Positions 1 to 7,901 of a stretch of 21,710 nucleotides of DNA are shown one piece after another. The stretch's first letter is position 1. Each line of letters begins with the position of its first letter. The notes under the pieces are model-generated. The model was not told the origin of the DNA. It was given only the letters and a program-made list of their open reading frames with translations, and did not search any database. The stretch is from the NCBI GenBank assembly GCA_964389685.1, contig CAYMFM010000063.1:1-21710 (forward strand), given 5' to 3'. Made by a program: the position numbers and the translations under genes. This DNA is from G020353115 sp964389685. GTDB taxonomy: Bacteria; Bacteroidota; Bacteroidia; Bacteroidales; VadinHA17.

Positions 1-84
1 GACAGAATAATCAATAAAAGCTTGTGTTATTATTATTGTACCTTCTTCTATTCCATATAATTCAGGAATAGAAGTACGGTTCAT
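1..84 (-). CDS. Hypothetical protein, N-terminal 28 residues only (runs off left edge)
   Basis: An ATG at 82-84 opens a minus-strand reading frame that stays open for 28 codons to the first base of the window. The visible residues begin MNRTSIPELYGIEEG and continue with a short hydrophobic stretch (TIIITQAF). The start lies 12 bases after the stop codon of the Gly-Gly micro-gene on the same strand, so the two are probably co-transcribed. A purine-rich GTGAGAA precedes the ATG, and an AGGA lies further upstream. I do not recognise a family from so few residues. It could be a maturation or export protein for the peptide, or an unrelated protein. Calling it a real gene rests on position and the clean open frame only. 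Confidence 0.4.
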   Translation of the reverse strand, partial: MNRTSIPELYGIEEGTIIITQAFIDYSV

Positions 85-96
85 TTCTCACAATTC

Positions 97-213
97 CTAG
101 TCCGGAATAAGGATCAGGTCACCTTCTCCTTCTCCTTCTCCGTCTCCACCTCTTACCAGATGCAATTCATAATCGGTCAATTCAATGGCTTCAAAATGTT
201 CAAATGTTTTCAT
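97..213 (-). CDS. Small Gly-Gly leader peptide, RiPP-precursor-like (38 aa)
   Basis: This short gene encodes 38 residues starting MKTFEHFEAIELTDYELHLV, then RGGDGEGEGEGDLILIPD. The first 21 residues are polar and helix-like, with the spaced hydrophobic residues (F4, F7, I10, L12, L17, L19, V20) expected of a leader. G22-G23 sits where double-glycine leaders are cut by C39 peptidase/ABC exporters. The presumed core is very acidic: alternating Gly/Glu flanked by Asp, then a hydrophobic LILIPD tail. Bacteroidota encode many short GG-leader natural-product precursors with this layout, and this one resembles them in architecture. That is inference from pattern, not a family match. The core has no Cys, Ser, Thr or Lys, so lanthionine, thioether and graspetide cross-links are unlikely. 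No modifying enzyme or exporter is visible, but the window stops 96 bases downstream. Confidence 0.55.
   Translation of the reverse strand: MKTFEHFEAIELTDYELHLVRGGDGEGEGEGDLILIPD
118..147 (-). repeat. Hexanucleotide microsatellite (GGAGAA-type, 5 units) inside the peptide core
   Basis: Read on the minus strand, this stretch is GGAGAC, three copies of GGAGAA, then GGTGAC: five degenerate 6-base units in frame with the micro-gene. Gain or loss of a unit would add or remove one Gly-Glu pair without shifting the frame. Confidence 0.7.
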
Positions 214-318
214 GATTTGTTGATTTAAGATTAATTATTTAATGTTACTGTGTGATATTTACATGATGCCTTCACCCCTTTATTCTGAAAAAGGCAAAAA
301 GGTTACCCTGTTTTTTCA

Positions 319-359
319 ACTTTTTGACGAAAAAGTCTTAATTTAGATTCATTCTAAAT
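319..359. repeat. Two adjacent inverted repeats in the divergent intergenic region
   Basis: The region 214-548 separates the leftward micro-gene from the rightward TPR-CHAT gene and holds no convincing gene. Its clearest structures are two perfect 7-base inverted repeats four bases apart: ACTTTTT/AAAAAGT at 319-325 and 330-336 (loop GACG), and ATTTAGA/TCTAAAT at 341-347 and 353-359 (loop TTCAT). Their place between divergent genes suits operator sites or 5-prime leader hairpins. I found no clean TAnnTTTG promoter box for either gene. Confidence 0.4.
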
Positions 360-548
360 ATAAGGCCCTATTTTTCACCATTCCGGGACATAAGATGCCG
401 GATCAGGATACTATTTTGATTTCATGCGATAAAATCCTAATATTGACCGGATAAAATAAAATTTTCCGGAATGTTTCGGTCTGCTTTCCATCCGAATAAC
501 CAGGACAACTCCTTTAAGAGACAAAAAACGAGAGGGGACAAACGAGGA

Positions 549-3500
549 ATGTTCCTGTTCTTCCTGCTTTGCCCGGTTCTTTTGTCGATAACCCTCTCCA
601 CGGGTATGGCCCAGACAGGCAACCAGGTAGAACCGGCTGATATCGATTCGCAGTATCAGGAGGCGTATGCTTTGTTTTTCAGGGATAATCCGGACGATAA
701 CCAACTGGCATTGAAAGGCTTTGAACAGGCAGCCTCAGGATATGAACAACTCGAAAACTGGGCCAGGTTCTCCGATTGCATGATCAAGCAGGCAATCATT
801 CAGAATAAATTAAGAAATTTCACCCAGTCAAAAAGAATCCTTGACATTACCGAAGATCTGTTGGTGAAACATATAGAGGAAGAAGATACTTTATGCTCTG
901 ATTTTTACTTTGCAAAAGGATCCTGTTTGCATGAATTCAATCAACATCACGAAGCCATTGCATCCCTTATAAAAGCCATTCAAATCCGGGAAAACCTTGG
1001 GATTGCTGACAATACGCTATCCTTTATCTATAATAACCTGGGAATAAGTTATTACTCTCTGAGTGATTATACCAAAGCACTCGAAAGTTTTAAACAATCC
1101 ATCGATCTGAAAGAACAAATCTTCTCGCCTGATGATCCGAAACTGGCCTCGTCGTATATTAACTACGGGGTTTTGCTTCAGAAACTCAGACACAATGAAG
1201 AAGCAATCATTTTCACTCTTAAAGGAGCCCGGCTTTACGAAAAAAATTACGGAGCGGATTATCCCAACCTTGGAGGTGCATACAACAATCTCGGATTTAA
1301 TTATGACCAGCAGGCTGATTTCCAGAAAGCACTGGACTATTATCATTCGGCGCTGCGGATCTATGAAAATCAGGGTGAAAGGTATCCCGTTAACATTGCC
1401 AATATCCACAACAACATCGGTTTAATTCATCTGAAACTAAGCGAGTATGAAGAGGCGCTCGAATGGTTTTTCAGCAGCCTGGAAGCCAAACTCCGGATGC
1501 AATCTACCGAATTGTCTTCAACCTACAACAACATTGGGGAAACTTACCGGCAAATGGGTAACTATAGTGAAGCATCCGACTATTTTCTTAAAGCCATAGA
1601 ACACACCATTAAATTCAAAGGGAAACAAAACATCGACCTGGCGAGATACTACCTGAACTACGGGATGTACACAATAGAGGTTTTTCAGGACGATGAAAAA
1701 GGGATGAACCTTTACCGGAAGGCACTGGATCTTTGTTTGCACTTCTATGGAACAAAACACCCGGCTACTTCAAGGGCATATCTCCATCTCGGCAACTATT
1801 TTAACCAACAGAACGAATTGGATTCAGCACTGTTGTATACACAGAAATCCATTGTCTCCCTGGTGGCTGATTTTAATGACGAAGATTATACACAAAACCC
1901 CAAAATCGAAGGCACTTCATCCAGTGTGGAATTACTCAATTGCATAAAAGAAAAGGCACTCCTCACCGGGAAATTGTATGGCACCAACGGGGAGCTATCC
2001 GATCTTCAACTCTCTTTTTCAACCCTCGAGCTGGCAAATGCATTAATTGAAGAGATCCGCTCTGGTTTTCAGACCGAAGAGAGTAGAATGATCCTCGCTC
2101 AGAACGAATACACGACCTATCGAAAAATTATCCGTTACTCCCTGCAACTGTTCCAACTTACCGGCGAACAGCTTTACAAAGAGAAAGCATTTGAATACTC
2201 TGAAAAAAGCAAATCGGCAAATCTGCTTGCGGCCATTCGAAATATCGAAGCCAAAGAATTAGGAGGAATTCCTGACGACCTCATTGAGGAAGAGCTTGGA
2301 CTACAAAATGACCTCAATTCCTATAAAGAGATGGTGCACGAAGAGAGGAGAAAAGAGAAACCCAGTGAGGGCAAATTGAGAATTTGGGAAGGGTATATTT
2401 TTTCTTTGCAAAAGCGCATCGACTCGTTAATTAACTTCTTCGAAGAAAATTATCCAGGGTATTATTCATTAAAATATAATACAACGGTTGCCAAACATGA
2501 GGAAATTGCTGCTTCCCTGAAACCGGGTGAAGCCATTCTTGAATACACTGTTTCTGATTCTTTGTTGATCTCCTTTCTGCATTCAAGGAAACATTTTATT
2601 GTACATCAGGTCTTTATCGATTCACTATTCCATCTCAACACACGGTTTATTCGGGAAATATTGACCAATCGTAATTTTTCGGAAGGGGTTAAAATGGATT
2701 ACACCCAGTTTATCCATGCCTCACATGGACTATACAATAAACTGATCAGTCCTTTTGAGGAACTCATTAAAGGATACAACCTGATCATCGTTCCCGACGA
2801 AACCCTGGCGTACATTCCTTTTGAAATTTTGGTAAGCCATCTGGTGGATTCGCAGGAACCGGATTACCAGGGATTGCCCTACCTGATCAAGAATCACGCT
2901 ATATCCTATTCCAATTCGGCAACGTTACTGGTAAACAGGGATACCAGAAAAAAAGTGTCAGATCTCCGGCTGCTCGCATTTGCACCAAACTACCAGGGGG
3001 ATTCAGGTTCCAGTATGAATCCGGCCTTTAGAAGACAATATCGCGATAACCTCTATCCAATACCCGGCGTCTCAGAAGAAGTGGCTTTCATTCATGATCT
3101 TGTCGGAGGAGATGTTTTCCTGGATGACCAGGCAACTGAATCAAATTTTAAAAGGAATTCGCCCGATTACGATATTTTACATCTCGCCATGCACACTGTT
3201 ATTGACGATATAAATCCAATGTATTCAAAACTGGTTTTTGCTGGTTCGTCTCAGGATGAGGAAGATGGACTGCTCAATACGTTCGAAATCTATGGACTTA
3301 CCCTGAATGCAAGGATGGCTGTATTAAGCTCCTGCAACACAGGTGCAGGGAAAATGCAAAAAGGCGAAGGAGTCATGAGCCTGGCACGGGGATTCATCTA
3401 TGCCGGCTGTCCAAGCATCATCATGACACTTTGGGAAGTTGAAGATAATTCCGGGGTAGCAATCATGAAGGAATTTTATACCTTCCTGAAAAAGGGATAC

Positions 3501-3713
3501 TCAAAAGATGAAGCCTTACGAAAGGCAAAGCTGAATTTCCTGGAGAAGGCAAATATGGAAACCTCCCACCCCTATTTTTGGTCCGGTTATGTAAACATTG
3601 GAGATTCCAGTCCCGTTTTCAAATATACGGTTAAAACCAGAGCCGGTTTATTGCTGCTGCTCCTCCTGGCTCTTCTTGCCGGAGTAGTTGTTTATAAAAA
3701 AAGACTACTATGA
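549..3713 (+). CDS. Exported TPR-repeat CHAT-domain protein (predicted caspase-like protease), membrane-anchored
   Basis: A long N-terminal half of tandem tetratricopeptide repeats (with motifs such as YNNLGISYYSLSDYTKALE) is followed by a linker and a C-terminal CHAT domain. CHAT proteins are caspase-clan cysteine peptidases. The His (LHLAMHT, His908 counted from an ATG at 471) and the Cys (LSSCNTGAG, Cys955) are both present, followed by the typical GEG and SLARGFIYAG segments, so the protein is probably active. The last residues form one hydrophobic helix (RAGLLLLLLLALLAG) with a KKR tail. The ATG at 549 gives a normal signal peptide (MFLFFLLCPVLLSI) and has AGGGG about 12 bases upstream. 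An in-frame ATG at 471 would add 26 basic, polar residues. The model is an exported sensor and protease held in the inner membrane. Its target is unknown; the convergent sigma-factor gene, overlapping by 6 bases, is a functional hint. Confidence 0.9.
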   Translation: MFLFFLLCPVLLSITLSTGMAQTGNQVEPADIDSQYQEAYALFFRDNPDDNQLALKGFEQAASGYEQLENWARFSDCMIKQAIIQNKLRNFTQSKRILDITEDLLVKHIEEEDTLCSDFYFAKGSCLHEFNQHHEAIASLIKAIQIRENLGIADNTLSFIYNNLGISYYSLSDYTKALESFKQSIDLKEQIFSPDDPKLASSYINYGVLLQKLRHNEEAIIFTLKGARLYEKNYGADYPNLGGAYNNLGFNYDQQADFQKALDYYHSALRIYENQGERYPVNIANIHNNIGLIHLKLSEYEEALEWFFSSLEAKLRMQSTELSSTYNNIGETYRQMGNYSEASDYFLKAIEHTIKFKGKQNIDLARYYLNYGMYTIEVFQDDEKGMNLYRKALDLCLHFYGTKHPATSRAYLHLGNYFNQQNELDSALLYTQKSIVSLVADFNDEDYTQNPKIEGTSSSVELLNCIKEKALLTGKLYGTNGELSDLQLSFSTLELANALIEEIRSGFQTEESRMILAQNEYTTYRKIIRYSLQLFQLTGEQLYKEKAFEYSEKSKSANLLAAIRNIEAKELGGIPDDLIEEELGLQNDLNSYKEMVHEERRKEKPSEGKLRIWEGYIFSLQKRIDSLINFFEENYPGYYSLKYNTTVAKHEEIAASLKPGEAILEYTVSDSLLISFLHSRKHFIVHQVFIDSLFHLNTRFIREILTNRNFSEGVKMDYTQFIHASHGLYNKLISPFEELIKGYNLIIVPDETLAYIPFEILVSHLVDSQEPDYQGLPYLIKNHAISYSNSATLLVNRDTRKKVSDLRLLAFAPNYQGDSGSSMNPAFRRQYRDNLYPIPGVSEEVAFIHDLVGGDVFLDDQATESNFKRNSPDYDILHLAMHTVIDDINPMYSKLVFAGSSQDEEDGLLNTFEIYGLTLNARMAVLSSCNTGAGKMQKGEGVMSLARGFIYAGCPSIIMTLWEVEDNSGVAIMKEFYTFLKKGYSKDEALRKAKLNFLEKANMETSHPYFWSGYVNIGDSSPVFKYTVKTRAGLLLLLLLALLAGVVVYKKRLL

Positions 3714-4280
3714 TTGGATGATCCGGTTGTATTTCGGATCGCTTTTTATCCCCTGTATTAACTTCTCCTTACACATGCTTTTTTTCTTTTTCGTATACGA
3801 CTCACTGGTATATCCCATGATTTTCGTGATATCACGAATGGATACACCATCATAAAAAAGCATCAATGCCCTTTGGCAATCCGGGTTCAATCGTCTCAAA
3901 TGCTTCTGGTATAATCTATACTTTTCCTGCTCTAAGTCATCAAAATTAAGATCTGACTGAAGGTCCAAATACCCCTTTAGATCTTTCTGATCCATTTTTT
4001 CTGATTTTCTTTTCTCTAATTCTTTTAACCACAATAACCTGCATACTGAAAAAATATAGGCATGAAAACTGCAATCCAGGAAAAGCTTTTGAGAGGTGAC
4101 TTTTTGATAGATTAAAACAAGCCCCTCCTGAAAAATATCTTTGGCATCCTGGCTGGATCCATTATTCTCCGTGATATAACTCCTTACAGAGGGATAATTC
4201 TCATGATATACATAGTGTAATATCTTATCGTTCCTGCAACGGATACCATCCAGTATTTCATCAACAGTATACTGTTTCAC
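3708..4280 (-). CDS. ECF-type RNA polymerase sigma factor
   Basis: This 190-residue protein has the two-domain ECF sigma layout. Region 2 includes SQDAKDIFQEGLVLIYQKV, which contributes to core RNA polymerase binding and -10 recognition. Region 4 is a C-terminal helix-turn-helix (CQRALMLFYDGVSIRDITKIMGY). It acts in the cytoplasm, directing RNA polymerase to its own promoter set. The start is GTG: an in-frame TGA lies at 4293-4295 just upstream, and no ATG occurs before region 2 is lost. No clear ribosome-binding site is seen. No anti-sigma factor gene is adjacent on either side. Its only close partner is the TPR-CHAT gene, which converges on it with a 6-base overlap. Family-level assignment is secure; its regulon is not visible. 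Confidence 0.9.
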   Translation of the reverse strand: MKQYTVDEILDGIRCRNDKILHYVYHENYPSVRSYITENNGSSQDAKDIFQEGLVLIYQKVTSQKLFLDCSFHAYIFSVCRLLWLKELEKRKSEKMDQKDLKGYLDLQSDLNFDDLEQEKYRLYQKHLRRLNPDCQRALMLFYDGVSIRDITKIMGYTSESYTKKKKSMCKEKLIQGIKSDPKYNRIIQS

Positions 4281-4419
4281 AAGTAGGAATTCTCACGAAG
4301 TTCAATTTCTCTAAGATAATTACTTTGTTTGATGAAAAAGATTTATGGAAGTTTTTATTGACTAATGGTAAAAGAAGTGAATCGTTGCCGGAAAATTATG
4401 AATAAATTGTGATGTTTTT

Positions 4420-4451
4420 TTTGCAAAGCATCAATCCACAAGGTAAATTTG
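4420..4451 (+). promoter_or_regulatory. Bacteroidota-type promoter for the mechanosensitive channel gene
   Basis: TTTG at 4420-4423 and TAAATTTG at 4444-4451 match both elements of the Bacteroidota housekeeping consensus (TTTG and TAnnTTTG) with a 20-base spacer. The predicted transcript start near 4458 gives a leader of about 39 bases before the ATG at 4497. Confidence 0.7.
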
Positions 4452-4496
4452 TCAGCCAGGTAGTCCACTATAAAAATCATGTAAAATTCGCTGACA

Positions 4497-5771
4497 ATGG
4501 AGACTGAAGCAACATTCTTCATCAAATTGAGCCAGGCTTTTGTCAACTGGCTTTCCAATATGGGAATTCCAACAGATTGGGCAGTTATTATCAAAGCAGT
4601 GATATTTTCCATTGTTATCCTCTTGCTGTGCATAGTGGTGAACTGGATTGCAAAAAAACTCATCATTGGAATTGAGAAAAACATCATAAAAAAAACCCGG
4701 GTAACCTGGGATGATATTTTCCTCGAAAAGAAAGTGTTCAGCAGGCTTTCCCACATCGCACCGGTAATTATTATATATTATACTGTAGCTATTGCATTTT
4801 ATGAATATCCGGATTTTATTAATGCTTTACAAAAAGCAACCTATATCTATCTTTTAATGGCCATTGTACTGGTACTTGATTCGTTTATCAATGCCATGCA
4901 TACCATCTACACTACCCTGCCCATTTCAGAAAACAGACCCATTAAGGGGTATCTGCAGGTAGTAAAGATCCTGATCTACTTTGTGGCCATTCTCATGATC
5001 ATTTCTATCATCTTTAATATGGCGATGGGAAAGTTATTTACCGGCCTGGGTGCAATAGCAGCAATACTGCTCCTGATTTTTAAAGATACGATTCTCAGCT
5101 TTGTGGCCAGTATTCAAATGGCTGCACACAACATGGTTAAACCCGGAGATTGGATTGAGATGCCAAGCAGGAAAGCTGACGGGACAGTGATCGATATAAC
5201 ATTGAATACAGTTAAAGTACAGAACTTTGATAAAACCATTATCACCATCCCCACTTATGCAATGGTCAGTGAATCCTTTCAGAATTGGAAAGGGATGGAA
5301 GAATCGGGAGGAAGGCGGATTAAACGCGCTTTAAAAATTGATATGAAAAGTGTTACATTTTGTACGCCTGAGATGCTGGAAAAATTTAAAAAAATTCATT
5401 TCCTTAAAGATTATATCGAACAGAAAGAAAAAGAACTTGTCGAATACAATACGAAATACAATATAGACAACTCCATCGTGGTTAATGGACGCAGACTAAC
5501 CAATCTCGGAACCTTCAGGAAATATGTCGAAGCCTATTTGAAGAACCATCCCAAAATCCACAATGAGATGACCTTCCTTGTCAGACACCTTGAACCCGAT
5601 GATAAAGGAATCCCCATTCAGATCTATGTCTTTAGCAATGACCAGAGATGGGCTAACTACGAATCAATACAGGCAGATATTTTTGATCATTTACTGGCTG
5701 TTATTCCCGAATTTGGACTTCAGGTCTTTCAGAGTCCTTCCGGTGATGACTTCAGGAAACTGACTCAGTAG
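4497..5771 (+). CDS. MscS-family mechanosensitive ion channel, YbdG-like
   Basis: A 424-residue inner-membrane channel expected to open under membrane tension and release solutes during osmotic downshock. Several hydrophobic helices fill residues 25-200. The pore-lining helix and start of the beta domain are recognisable in GLGAIAAILLLIFKDTILSF followed by MVKPGDWIEMP, the usual MscS junction. The vestibule domain continues with VKVQNFDKTIITIPTY. Length and the insertion-rich C-terminal domain fit the YbdG/miniconductance branch (about 415 residues) better than the short MscS type. The gene has its own promoter and stands alone, converging on rlmB. No Shine-Dalgarno sequence is visible before the ATG. 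Confident at family level; gating properties cannot be read from sequence. Confidence 0.92.
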   Translation: METEATFFIKLSQAFVNWLSNMGIPTDWAVIIKAVIFSIVILLLCIVVNWIAKKLIIGIEKNIIKKTRVTWDDIFLEKKVFSRLSHIAPVIIIYYTVAIAFYEYPDFINALQKATYIYLLMAIVLVLDSFINAMHTIYTTLPISENRPIKGYLQVVKILIYFVAILMIISIIFNMAMGKLFTGLGAIAAILLLIFKDTILSFVASIQMAAHNMVKPGDWIEMPSRKADGTVIDITLNTVKVQNFDKTIITIPTYAMVSESFQNWKGMEESGGRRIKRALKIDMKSVTFCTPEMLEKFKKIHFLKDYIEQKEKELVEYNTKYNIDNSIVVNGRRLTNLGTFRKYVEAYLKNHPKIHNEMTFLVRHLEPDDKGIPIQIYVFSNDQRWANYESIQADIFDHLLAVIPEFGLQVFQSPSGDDFRKLTQ

Positions 5772-5782
5772 ACAAATAGCTG

Positions 5783-5798
5783 ACTGTTCAGGAACAGT
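5783..5798. terminator. Hairpin between convergent genes, possible bidirectional terminator
   Basis: ACTGTT (5783-5788) and AACAGT (5793-5798) form a perfect 6-base stem around CAGG between the stop codons of the mechanosensitive channel and rlmB. There is no strong T tract on either side, so termination is plausible but unproven. Confidence 0.4.
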
Positions 5799-6547
5799 TA
5801 TTCTGATCGGGCTCTCTGACGAACCACCTCATAAAGAAGTACAGCAGCAGCTGCAGAAACATTGAGTGAACCGATCTTACCCGCCATGGGGACTTTAACC
5901 AATTCATCAACCCCTTTTAAGACCTCCATGCTTAGCCCTTTGTCTTCAGCTCCCAAAATGATCAGTGTGGGGGGCATAAAATCAATCTCAAAAAAGCTTT
6001 TCTCTGCTTTCTCCGAAGCGGCCACAAGCTGTAATCCACTTTCCCTGAGATAGATTAAAGTTTCCTTAGCGCTACTGGTCCGGCAAACGGGCAGATGATA
6101 CAGAGCGCCTGCAGACGTTTTAATGGTATCGGCGGTGAGCATTGAGGATCTCTTTTGCGGAAGGATCATACCGTGAACACCCGCTGATTCAGCGGTCCTT
6201 ATAATGGCACCAAGATTCCGTACATCAGTTATTCCATCAAGCATGATCAGAAATGGTGACCTTCCATCCTCATATAGTGAGGGTACCAACTCATCTATCC
6301 TTGTGTATTCAATGACAGAAATAAAAGCAAGAATGCCCTGGTGGTTTTTTCTTGTAATCCGGTTAATTTTTTCAACCGGCACGTATTGAACGGGTATTTT
6401 CTCTTTCCTGATCAGTGTTAACAGTTCATGAGCTGTTTCTCCCCTTAGGTCTCTCCTTACCAGGATCTTCTCAATTTCTTTCCCTGACCGGATCGCTTCG
6501 ATGACCGATCGGATACCAAAAGCAACCTGTGAGTCTGATTTTCCCAT
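5798..6547 (-). CDS. rlmB: 23S rRNA (guanosine-2'-O)-methyltransferase RlmB, TrmH/SpoU family
   Basis: This enzyme 2'-O-methylates a guanosine in 23S rRNA (Gm2251 in E. coli) using S-adenosylmethionine. The N-terminal substrate-binding domain (residues 1-80) begins with the typical FGIRSVIEAI. The SPOUT catalytic domain has all three motifs: LDGITDVRNLGAIIRTAE (103-120, with Asn111 and Arg117), LGAEDKGLS (198-206), and VPMAGKIGSLNVSAAAAV (219-236) forming the knotted SAM site. At 249 residues it has the normal family length. Its ATG lies 3 bases after the stop of the GWxTD lipoprotein gene, so the two are co-transcribed and probably translationally coupled. The exact rRNA position is by family analogy; TrmH-like tRNA activity is less likely given the N-terminal domain. 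Confidence 0.93.
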   Translation of the reverse strand: MGKSDSQVAFGIRSVIEAIRSGKEIEKILVRRDLRGETAHELLTLIRKEKIPVQYVPVEKINRITRKNHQGILAFISVIEYTRIDELVPSLYEDGRSPFLIMLDGITDVRNLGAIIRTAESAGVHGMILPQKRSSMLTADTIKTSAGALYHLPVCRTSSAKETLIYLRESGLQLVAASEKAEKSFFEIDFMPPTLIILGAEDKGLSMEVLKGVDELVKVPMAGKIGSLNVSAAAAVLLYEVVRQRARSE

Positions 6548-6550
6548 GGA

Positions 6551-7843
6551 TTATTGGGAATTTTCCTTATCAATGCTAAATATCAAGCCGCTCCTCCAGC
6601 TACTAATTGCCTCTCCCCATCTTGAATCCAATTCATCAGACCGGTTTAACACGAAATCATTCTGTGTAAACGGATTTTCAACTTTCCGGAATGTAAAGGA
6701 TATATTATCTGTACCCTTGTTGCTTCGGTAGATCCATCGCTCCTCCTCATCATTTTTATACAATACATCAGGAGGTCCGTATATAATATAGACCATACCA
6801 CGATCCGTCTTCCAGCCTTCCTTATAGGAGACAAAAAAATAGTTGGCATAAAAAACCCGGTTATAGTAAATGCGTATCAGCTCCCGCGCTTTGTCAATAC
6901 TTCCTGCTGTATTGATCCAAAAGTTATCAACGGCTAATTTCTGATTTTCATTCCTCCTCATCCGGGCAATCTCAGCTTCCGAAACAAGGTATTCCAGGGG
7001 ATCAATCATCTGTTCCGTTGTCTTAATGGAAGGGAAATGCTCACCGAAATAGAAGATGGTATACCCCTCACTGATTGCCGGATCTACCGTAAAATGGTAC
7101 ATCCCTTCTTCTGTAAACCGGATGGCAAAGGAATCTTGATTGGTAATAGCATAGGTAGTATCCGGATCCGGCTGCAATGTTCTGGATGGGATCAGGAGGG
7201 AAGGAGGATAAGGAATAACCGAATCGACAGGGTAGTAAGAGAGAAAGAGACTATCCACCTCATCATTCGGATAACGAATCCGAATTACCTGGCTGCTGTC
7301 CAGGATGGAATTAAAGATCGGTTGCCCGGTGGTAACCCTCACCACCTCAAAATTATGGTAGTTGTACGGGGATGTCTTGTCAATAGGAATAAATGCTTGT
7401 ACTGCCTTGTTCCTGAGTCTATCATTGGTAATGACTTCCAGGTTATACTTCCTGGATACCTGAGTTGGCAAGGGAATGTTTGCCACAAACTCCCGCCTGA
7501 CGTTTTGCATCTCTATCGGGTATTTATATAGACCCGTATCAACCAGGCTTCGTCCACCGTTCAACTCGTACAGCCGGTAATAAATCTCAAGGTGAGCCTG
7601 GTAAACCCCGTCATCGTTTGCCTGGTTAAAAAGTAACTCAACCGGATATACCTTTACCGAAAGAATGGAAGTTTGATCACTTTCATGAAATACCTGATAG
7701 CGCGGATGAAGAGAGGCCATGCTCGGGTTATATAGATATGCCAGGTTCATGGCTCTATCGAAGTTCCTCTGCGTTGCACAGGACGTAATCAGAAAGAAAC
7801 AAATGACAGAAATAATTACGGTTATGCGCGTTCTCATCTTCAT
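6551..7843 (-). CDS. GWxTD-domain lipoprotein
   Basis: A 430-residue protein with a lipoprotein signal peptide: basic MKMRTR, a hydrophobic core, then LITSC with Cys22 as the likely lipidated residue. The C-terminal third carries the domain's defining motif GWKTDRG (343-349), followed by MVYIIYGPPD and later WIYRS. The family is frequent in Bacteroidota, and its biochemical function is unknown. The middle of the protein looks like beta-rich domains. It is the middle gene of a leftward run: thioesterase upstream (58-base gap) and rlmB 3 bases downstream. A TATCTTTA at 7869-7876 (minus strand) is one base from the -7 consensus and could be an internal promoter. Family assignment is firm; function is open. 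Confidence 0.9.
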   Translation of the reverse strand: MKMRTRITVIISVICFFLITSCATQRNFDRAMNLAYLYNPSMASLHPRYQVFHESDQTSILSVKVYPVELLFNQANDDGVYQAHLEIYYRLYELNGGRSLVDTGLYKYPIEMQNVRREFVANIPLPTQVSRKYNLEVITNDRLRNKAVQAFIPIDKTSPYNYHNFEVVRVTTGQPIFNSILDSSQVIRIRYPNDEVDSLFLSYYPVDSVIPYPPSLLIPSRTLQPDPDTTYAITNQDSFAIRFTEEGMYHFTVDPAISEGYTIFYFGEHFPSIKTTEQMIDPLEYLVSEAEIARMRRNENQKLAVDNFWINTAGSIDKARELIRIYYNRVFYANYFFVSYKEGWKTDRGMVYIIYGPPDVLYKNDEEERWIYRSNKGTDNISFTFRKVENPFTQNDFVLNRSDELDSRWGEAISSWRSGLIFSIDKENSQ

Positions 7844-7901
7844 GTCATTCTTGCGGCAAATCCGGGGTTAAAGATAATTATTCTTTTTCAATTGATTGTT
7901 T

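Noticed and set aside
97..213. Graspetide or lanthipeptide precursor
   Set aside because: The core has acidic residues but no Lys, Ser, Thr or Cys partners for ester, amide or thioether links.
7037..7531. 164-codon plus-strand open frame
   Set aside because: Antisense to the GWxTD lipoprotein and without domain-like features.
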